NCBI GenBank assembly: GCA_039178805.1
Contig: JBCDFC010000043.1
Coordinates: forward strand, 1 to 25,034
Length of the DNA: 25,034 nt
Direction of reading: 5' to 3'
Origin: Thermohalobaculum sp039178805
Lineage (GTDB): Bacteria; Pseudomonadota; Alphaproteobacteria; Rhodobacterales; Rhodobacteraceae
Part shown: positions 8,472-15,800 of the stretch, piece after piece
Position numbering within the stretch: position 1 is the first letter of the stretch
Layout: every line of letters starts with the position of its first letter
Notes under the pieces: generated by a model
What the model was told of the DNA's origin: nothing
What the model saw: the letters and a program-made list of their open reading frames with translations, nothing else
Databases searched by the model: none
Program-made: the position numbers and the translations under genes

Positions 8472-8593
8472 AGCCGAACGCCCCAGCTATAGGCATCGCT
8501 GACGTGGTCCAACAGGGCGATGCCGTCGGTGCCTTTGCACGCTAACGCGCGGCGCCAAAGAGGCTTCTTTCGGTCGTATGAGGAGAGCGCCAT
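8468..8593 (-). CDS. candidate 41-residue small ORF coupled between two PPT genes
   Basis: Between the two PPT genes lies an open frame of 42 codons that starts MALSSYDRKKPLWRRALACK and ends DAYSWGVRL. Its ATG shares one base with the TAA of the upstream gene (TAATG), and its TGA overlaps the ATG of the next gene (ATGA). It thus fills the 121-bp gap exactly and continues the overlap pattern seen at every other junction of the operon. A GGAG-type site is not evident, so it would depend on translational coupling. The product is basic at its N-terminus, has no clear membrane segment, and matches no family I know. It may be a real small protein, a leader that couples translation, or a remnant of a longer gene. 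Confidence 0.5.
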   Translation of the reverse strand: MALSSYDRKKPLWRRALACKGTDGIALLDHVSDAYSWGVRL

Positions 8594-9645
8594 TATGCAG
8601 CCGCCTTTGCCAAGTGGTCGAAACCTGCGATCAGTGGATGGTTCCAAATCGTCTCGCCGGATGGTGCAGAGATCGGGTCGGCACCCGGTGGGCAGACCTC
8701 GATCAGATCCTCCGGCACGTAGCTCTCGTCGCTGCAGTTCCGGTCGATGGCGGCGATAAGCGCGGCCCAGTCAGTGCGCTTCCGCTTCGCCTGACGCCAA
8801 TAGACCAGGCGCTTGAAGCCGAGCCCGGCATAGAGATCCGGAAAGCGCGCATTGACGTCCTCCAAAGCGCCGTCTCCGGTGGCATCGAGCGGGGCATCGA
8901 CGACACCCGGCTTCCCCCGCGCGGCGGAGAGGTAGAGGCACGGGATGCCGTAAGCGAGCGCAAGGGCAATGCCATGCAGCGAGGTCGAGACGATCCGCTC
9001 GCAATCCAAAAGCTCATCGATCTTGGAGTGCAGCCCAGACGATCCCGGCGGAGCCACCATCGTGATCAGTCGGACGCGGTCCTCCGCCCCAGGATCGACG
9101 ACATATCGTTTGATCTGCGGCTTCGGCCGCGCCTCAAAACTCCGATCCTCAAGCTCTGAAAGGTGAATGACGACGCCGAGCTTATAGCGCGGTTGCCGCT
9201 TCGGGCGGTAGAAGAGCGGAAGCAGCATGGCCGGATCGCCATAGGGAAGCGCCGGTCGATCTCCGCCCGACAGAAGCCGTGCCGAGAACGGCCCGCGCGT
9301 TGCGCGCAATTGCAGCTCAGTCCGGGGCGGTGGGCTGTATGGTCGCCGGTCCGCCCCGGCGAGGGGGTTCGCCCACGGGCTGCACCCGGTGCCCCAGACA
9401 GCGGTCGTGCCGCGCACGATGGACTGCCCGACGGTTCCGACAGCCGTCATCCGTGTTCTGATGCTCGAGAACGGCGCGCGGCGAACAGGACGGCCAGCCA
9501 CCAGGCTGACCATGACCGGGCTCAGAGCATCGCCGACATTCACATAGGGTGGCGGACCTTCCATCCCCGCGACCCAAGCGAGAGGGATAACGCCCTCTCC
9601 CCAATCGAACGGTCTAATCAAGCTCCGCACCAAGCACCCCACCAC
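8593..9645 (-). CDS. polysaccharide pyruvyl transferase family protein (single domain)
   Basis: This 350-residue protein is a single PPT domain and a paralogue of the two domains in the next-but-one gene. It shows VIPLAWVAG, VGDALSPVMVSLVAGRPVRR, GTVGQSIVRGTTAVWGTGC, RATRGPFSARLLSGG, GDPAMLLPLFY and the catalytic-type motif STSLHGIALALAYGIP with His224 intact. It is therefore the best candidate for an active pyruvyl (or related) transferase in the set. It is the first gene of the minus-strand operon. The longest frame starts with GTG at 9643-9645. A GTG at 9628-9630 would give an N-terminus that lines up better with the paralogue (about 15 residues before PLAW); no strong ribosome site favours either. 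The stop TAA shares one base with the ATG of the small ORF downstream. Confidence 0.86.
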   Translation of the reverse strand: MVGCLVRSLIRPFDWGEGVIPLAWVAGMEGPPPYVNVGDALSPVMVSLVAGRPVRRAPFSSIRTRMTAVGTVGQSIVRGTTAVWGTGCSPWANPLAGADRRPYSPPPRTELQLRATRGPFSARLLSGGDRPALPYGDPAMLLPLFYRPKRQPRYKLGVVIHLSELEDRSFEARPKPQIKRYVVDPGAEDRVRLITMVAPPGSSGLHSKIDELLDCERIVSTSLHGIALALAYGIPCLYLSAARGKPGVVDAPLDATGDGALEDVNARFPDLYAGLGFKRLVYWRQAKRKRTDWAALIAAIDRNCSDESYVPEDLIEVCPPGADPISAPSGETIWNHPLIAGFDHLAKAAA

Positions 9646-9897
9646 GCCGACGGACAGATGGAAGCGTTGAACGGAGCACGCGGTGTTGGACCACAGCGAA
9701 ACCGTTCTGCGCCTCGCCGGAGCCTCATAACCCCATCAGAGTTAACGCAGCCCTATCCGGACAGCGGTGATTTTCGGTTTGGCGCTCATCTTTGGGAAAC
9801 CCTGTTCCGTTACCACGACCCAAACCGCGGTGTGGATGCTGGGCTCGAACGGTCCTCTGCGCCGCGCCGTCATGCGGCCAGGAAGGATAAGACCGGC
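9646..9897. promoter_or_regulatory. divergent intergenic region between the PPT operon and the synthase gene
   Basis: The 252-bp gap separates the starts of two divergent transcription units, so it should carry promoters for both. I see no convincing sigma-70 -35/-10 pair on either strand. The segment is somewhat less GC-rich around 9750-9830. An open frame continuous with the synthase crosses it, but its sequence looks non-coding (no domain, Arg/Pro-rich). Confidence 0.4.
9880..9887 (+). promoter_or_regulatory. ribosome binding site that decides the synthase start
   Basis: AGGAAGGA lies 10 nt before the ATG at 9898. No comparable site precedes the other in-frame start codons further upstream (for example the ATG at 9658), and the KS domain begins about 47 residues after this ATG. 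Confidence 0.65.
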
Positions 9898-12800
9898 ATG
9901 CAGAAAGCAGCGCCCGCGCAAGCGCGAGACAAGACGGCTGAAAGCGCTCGCAAGCGCGTTCGACCGAGCGGGCGGCATGCCCTGGCGAAGGCGTCGTCGC
10001 AGAAGCGGTCGCGTCTGCCTCGGTGGCAGCGCGGTGGCCTCGCGATCACGTCTCTTGCCTGCCGTCTTCCGGGGGCGCCTGATATCGATGCGTTCTGGCG
10101 CCTGCTGATCGAGGGGCGCGACGCGATCACGGCGGTGCCGGAAGATCGTTGGTCCGCCATCGCCTTCGACCGCCCGGGCGCCCCGATGCGCGGGCGCGCC
10201 TACACGCGCGCCGCCGGTGTTATCGACGAGTTGTGGGAGTTCGACGCCGCGCATTTTGGGATCTCACCGCGCGAAGCGGAGCAGATGGACCCCCAGCAGC
10301 GCATGATGCTTGAGATCGGGTGGCAAGCGTTGGAGCAAGCGCTTCCGCTCGGCGGTGCGCTTGGCAGCATGGGCGCGCTCGGCGGCCTTGGCCGTGTTGG
10401 CGTCTATGTGGGCGCGTCCACCATGGATCACGCGCAGCGCTTCGCGTCTGATATCGCCAGCATCGACACGCCCTTCATGACCGGCAACACGCTTTCGGTC
10501 ATCGCAAACCGCTTGAGCCATGTCTTCGGGTTCGAGGGGCCGAGCCTCACCGTCGATACGGCCTGCGCATCCTCGCTGACCGCGCTTCATCTCGCAGCCG
10601 AGGCGTTACGCCGGGGGGAGATCGACGCGGCCATCGTGGGTGGGGTCAACGCACTGTTACAGCCCTGGCCTTTCGTAGGGTTCAGCCAGGCGACGATGCT
10701 GTCGCCTACGGGTCTTTGTCGGAGTTTCGACGCCTCTGCCGACGGTTATGTCCGTGGCGAGGGCGCCGTCGCACTCGTGCTGAGGCGGTTGGAGGATGCG
10801 GAAGCAGGCGGCGAGCCGGTGAAGGCCGTCCTGATCGGGACTGGCATCGGCTCAGATGGGCGCAAAGCTGGCCTCTCCCGGCCCGACGCCACCAGGCAGG
10901 CAGCCCTCATTCGACAAGTGCACCGGCGTGCCGGTCTACCGGCGGCTGCACTCTCCTTTGTCGAAGCGCATGGCACGGGAACACCGGTCGGAGACCCGGT
11001 CGAGGCGGAGGCGCTTGCCTCCGTATTCGGGCCTGCGCGGGCCGGGGCAGGTGCGCCTCCGCTGCCGATCGGTTCGGCCAAGTCAAATGTTGGACATCTA
11101 GAGCCTGCAGCGGGTCTTGTCGGCGTCGCCAAGACCGTGCTTTCGCTGATGCATGAGGTGCTTCCGGCCACGCTCCATGTGGCCTCGGTGAACCCAGAAG
11201 TAGAACGTCACGCGGCACTTGCAGTTGCGCGCTGTGCGGTGCCGCTCGCTTGCGACGCCGACACTCCCGCCGCCGCTGCAGTGAGCGCGTTCGGCTTCGG
11301 GGGTGCGAATGCTCACGCTGTGTTGCGTGCCGCTCCGGCGCGGGTCTGTGTATCGCAGCCCTTGGGCGTTGAACGTGAATCTGCGTCGTTGCCGCCGCTT
11401 GTCCTGACTGCCGACAGCGCATCGCAGCTTGCAGCCCTCGCCGCCGCGTGGCGCGATCGTGTCGCCGATGGTGAGCACGCCGAGGAAGTACGCGACGGGC
11501 AAGTCTCCACAGAACGCGATCTACAAGACCTGGTGGCCGCTGCCGGGCAGCGCCTCGCTTATCGAACCGAACGTGCGGTGATTGTCGCAGACGACCGCAA
11601 CAGTCTTGTCGATGGCCTCGCCAAACTTGCGCAGAGCGATCCGGGGCAAGGCGTTCAGGATGTTGTTCGAGGTGAAAGAAGCGCGTTCGTCATACGCAAT
11701 CGGGCCGATAGCACGACCGCTCACCCAGCGCTGGGTGCTGAGCCCTTCGAAGCCGACACGACTGACCGATCTGCGCCCCAGGGCGGCCTTTCGGTCAGCT
11801 TCTTATTCAGCGGTAACGGCGCCCAATGGGCCGGCATGGGCGAAGCACTGTTTGGGACTAACGCGGCCTACACGGATGCGTTTGAACGCGCCTCATCGGC
11901 ACTCGTCGAAGCGGGCGGCGACGATCCGCGAATCTTGCGCACGGCGTCAGATCTCGGAGAGCGCTTGCAGGAAAGTGGACCCGCCCAGGCCTTCCTCTTC
12001 GCACTCCAAGTAGGCTTGGTCGAAGCGTTGGGCGCCGCTGGCCTGCGCCCCGGCGCTGTGCTCGGTCATTCCGTGGGCGAAGTCGCCGCCGCATGGGCGT
12101 GTTCAGCCCTATCACTCGAGGATGCCGCACGGATCATCGCGTTGCGCGCCAAGGCGGTGGCGCCGCTTCAAGGCACGGGGGGCATGGCCGCACTCCTCGC
12201 AACGCCGGAGCGGGCGCAGACTGTGATCGATGCTGCCGGTCTCGCCGAGGAGGTCGTGATCGCGGCCCACAACTCCCGGCGCAGCGTCACTCTCTCCGGC
12301 AGCAACAAGGGCATTGATGCGATCATGAGCGCGGCTCGGACAGAGCGCCTCGCCTGTCGCCGTCTCCCGGTTGCGTTTCCGTATCACGCGCCTCCGATCG
12401 AGGCGATCCGAGAAGAGTTACTCAATGGGCTCGTCGGCCTAACACCTGGAGCGCCCTGCTGTCCCTTCTTCTCGACAGTCACAGGTTCGCTCGCCGCTGC
12501 GCCCGACAATGCGCATCCTCCTCTCGGCGCTGAGCATTGGTGGCGCAATGCGCGTGAACCCGTCCTCTTCGCCGAAGCAGCGACAGCGATGCTCGAGGTC
12601 CGCCCTGGCCCGATGCTCGAGATCGGTCCCCGACCAGTACTTGCCGGTTACGTGAAGGGGCTGGAGACAACCGATACTTTGCCGACGGTCTTCTCCGCGA
12701 TGGAGGCGCCGGACAGGCCTTCCCGCCCCATCGAAGCCGTCGTCGGTACCCTTTTGGCGGTCGGTGCCGCGGTTGCGAACGATTTCTTGGGCCCAGTGCG

Positions 12801-15800
12801 ACCCGCGCCATCGACGGGTGTGCCTCCTCTCCCTCTCGATCGTCGAGCCTATCGCGCAGCATTGAGCTCAGAGGCGATTGACCTCTTCGGCATCGCCGGG
12901 ACGCCTGATGAGCGCCTGCACCCGCTTCTAGGGCGCCGCGACCGCCCAGGCACGGGGCCGTGGCATGCGCTTCTCGATCCGTCGACCTTGCCTTGGCTCG
13001 AAGAGCATAAGGTCGATGGGAACGCTGTGCTTCCCGCGATGGCGTTCGCGGAGATCGGTCTTGCCGCCGGCCGAGCGCTCCACGGCAAAGTTCCGCTAGA
13101 GCTCCGCGATCTCGACATCTTGTCGCCCCTTGCGATCCGCCTCGGCGGTACGATGGTCCGGACGAGTGTCCAGTCTTCTGATGGCGCTCTCTCGATCCAA
13201 AGCAGACCTCTGGGCGCTGATACTGCTTGGCAACTGCACGCTCGCGCAGTCATACGGCCGTTGGACGGTCCGCTTTCGTCCGCCGCAGATATCGCCAGCT
13301 CAGAGAACCCTTTTGGGGCTGTGACCGATGGCAGGTCGCTCTACGAGGACCTCGCGACCATGGGCCTCGACTACGGCCCGTCGTTTAGGCGAGTTAGGCG
13401 GATCAAAATCCCGCAACCAGCCGCCGGCGCGCCCGACAGCGGCCCGCCAGTTACGGGCTTTGCCCATCTGTCCGAACAGGAACGAGCCGATGCCGCTCAT
13501 GCCACATGGTGCTGCGACCCGATGCTATTGGATGCGGTGCTGCACGGGGTCGCCCCTATTTCACAGGCGGCGAGCGCGGCTCTCAGCCGTTCTGATATGT
13601 CTCAGATTGGGCCATCACGAAGGTCTTGCCATCTGCCGGTCCGCATAGCCCGCATTCAAGTCGACCTGGGCGAAAGCGATGGTGAAGCATCCAAGGCCGG
13701 CGCAACAGCCAGACTAACCTTGGTCCACAGTTCCAGGCATCGCATGGTCGCGGACGCGCAGTTGCATCTGGGCTCAGGCGCAGATGTTCTCTTGGAGGGC
13801 ATCTGCCTTGAGCCACGGCGCAATCACGTGGACGCGCCACTCGAGGACTGGGAAGAGCGACTTTGCCCAGTCGACCGGTCGCACGAACCACGTTTGCCAA
13901 TGTGTCTGAGGACAGTAGCGCCCTCGGACGCACCTCCTCGATCGGACGCAGAACGGATACTCTCGGCCCTTGGCGCCTCGGCGCATGAGCCTGAGGAGCC
14001 GGATTCATGCGTGCTCCTGGATGAGATCGCGGCGGCCAGCAGTCGGGATGACACGCTAGAAAGGGGTGCTGCGAACGACGAGAACGCATCTGACAGGCGG
14101 CCCGCATCGCTCGCGCAAACTGTCCCGGCCCTTCTTCGGCGTGCACCACAGTTGGGCCAGGAGCTGATGTCCGCGCTGCAGGCGGACCCGGCAGTTGAAC
14201 CGAACAATGTCCTCGCGAGTGCGCGTCTTCCCAACAGCGATGCAGCAAATGAGAGCGTTTGGCAGGCTTTTGCGGCCCTGGTCGAGCCACCTAGGCACAA
14301 CAACGAGCGGCTCGGTGTTCTCACCATCGGTGCGCCGACGACAGCGTTTCTGACGCATCTGGCACGCCATGGCGATCCCCAGCGGAGCGCCGTCGTATCT
14401 AGTGGCAAACATAGGCAGGGTGGAGCTCTGCATAGGTTTCACTCCAGCGTCGGCACATCGCTCATGCGAGAGGGGTTTGGCGATCTGAGGCCGACAGAGC
14501 GGCGTGATGAGGTGGATAGGGATCTGCCGTTCACTGCTGCGGCGTCGATGGATCCAAAAGCCGCTTTCGATCTTGTTTTGATCAGTTTGCGCCCTGGTGA
14601 AGCTAACAACTTCGTTCCGACAGGCAGCTCAGAGCCTGTCGCCGCGCTGGAGAGCCGATCAGAACTGTCCGATGCCATAGACCGGATGAAACCGGGCGGT
14701 TGGCTTGTTGCCACGGTTGTTCCTGTCACATCGCCTTCTCGCGACCGCTCAGAGATCGCTGCCAGTGCCAAGGCCCTGCATACGCACCTGCTCCGAGCCG
14801 GCTTGACGGAGGTTGCCTGTGGGTTTCGGCAGACCGCCACTGGTGCAGCTGCCATGATCGTTGCTCGTCGCGTTCAACAAGCTTCGTCCCTGCAAAAGGC
14901 TGAGAGGCTCGCCGAAAGCCCAGTTCATAGCATTTCGGGCCAATCGGATGATGGAGTTTGCGTGCGGGATGAAGCGCCATCTTTCGCCATCCTCCATGAT
15001 CCAGGGCCGGAAGCTCAAGCTGCCGCGCAGAAGCTTGCGACCGAACTTGGTAGGGCGCGAATCGAACCTCTTCCGGGGGGGGGGTCTCCCAGCTCTGCAA
15101 CGCATTTCGTCATCATGCCTCCGTCGTCCCGGCCGGCTCAACCAAACGAAACTGAGTTCGATACCGGCGAAGCGCGGCAGTTACTCTCGCGAAGACTTGA
15201 GGCGCTTCGCCGGTTGGCACTGATGCAGAACAGCGAGGCGCGAGAAGCAGAGGCCGCCTTGCCGGACAGCTCGTTCGCTGACGCTGCCGGTGAAGTCGAC
15301 GGAAGATCCTGCATCTCGTACGTCATCGTGCTCTCTGATGCAGAGACGGCACCGAACTGCGGCGTTGGACGGCGCCGGATGCGCGCCTTGGGTCGACGTG
15401 ACACTTCCGGAATAGCAAGTGCCGGGCTCGAGGGTCTGGTCAGGACCGTATGCAACGAGCTTCCTCGGCTGAGGGTGCGCCACATCCGGCTCTCCGAGGA
15501 TGTGGCGGAGAAGGAGGTCGCGAAACTCCTTCGGGACGCGGCGGTCCTCGCCACTGTACCTTCCGCAACGGCGCAGCGAGATGGGAAGCTGGCGGCGCCA
15601 GTCGTTCATCGAAGGTCGATCTTGCCGCATGGGAACGCGCTGAAGCTAGAGCAACGACGGCGCGGCGCGATCGACAGTTTGGAGTGGCAACCGGTCTTCA
15701 GCCGATCGCCCAAGCCTGGCGAGATGCTGATCCGGGTCGAAGCCACAGGTTTGAACTTTCGCGACGTAATGTGGGCGCAAGGGCTCCTGTCTGCCGAGAC

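Noticed and set aside
9163..9897. Upstream extension of the synthase frame, open for 245 further codons
   Set aside because: It runs antisense through the start of a PPT gene, has no domain, is rich in Arg and Pro as shadow frames are, and a good ribosome site precedes the ATG at 9898.
10610..10620. G6 run in the KS region as another slippage site
   Set aside because: Six-base runs occur several times by chance in this GC-rich DNA; only the ten-base run stands out.
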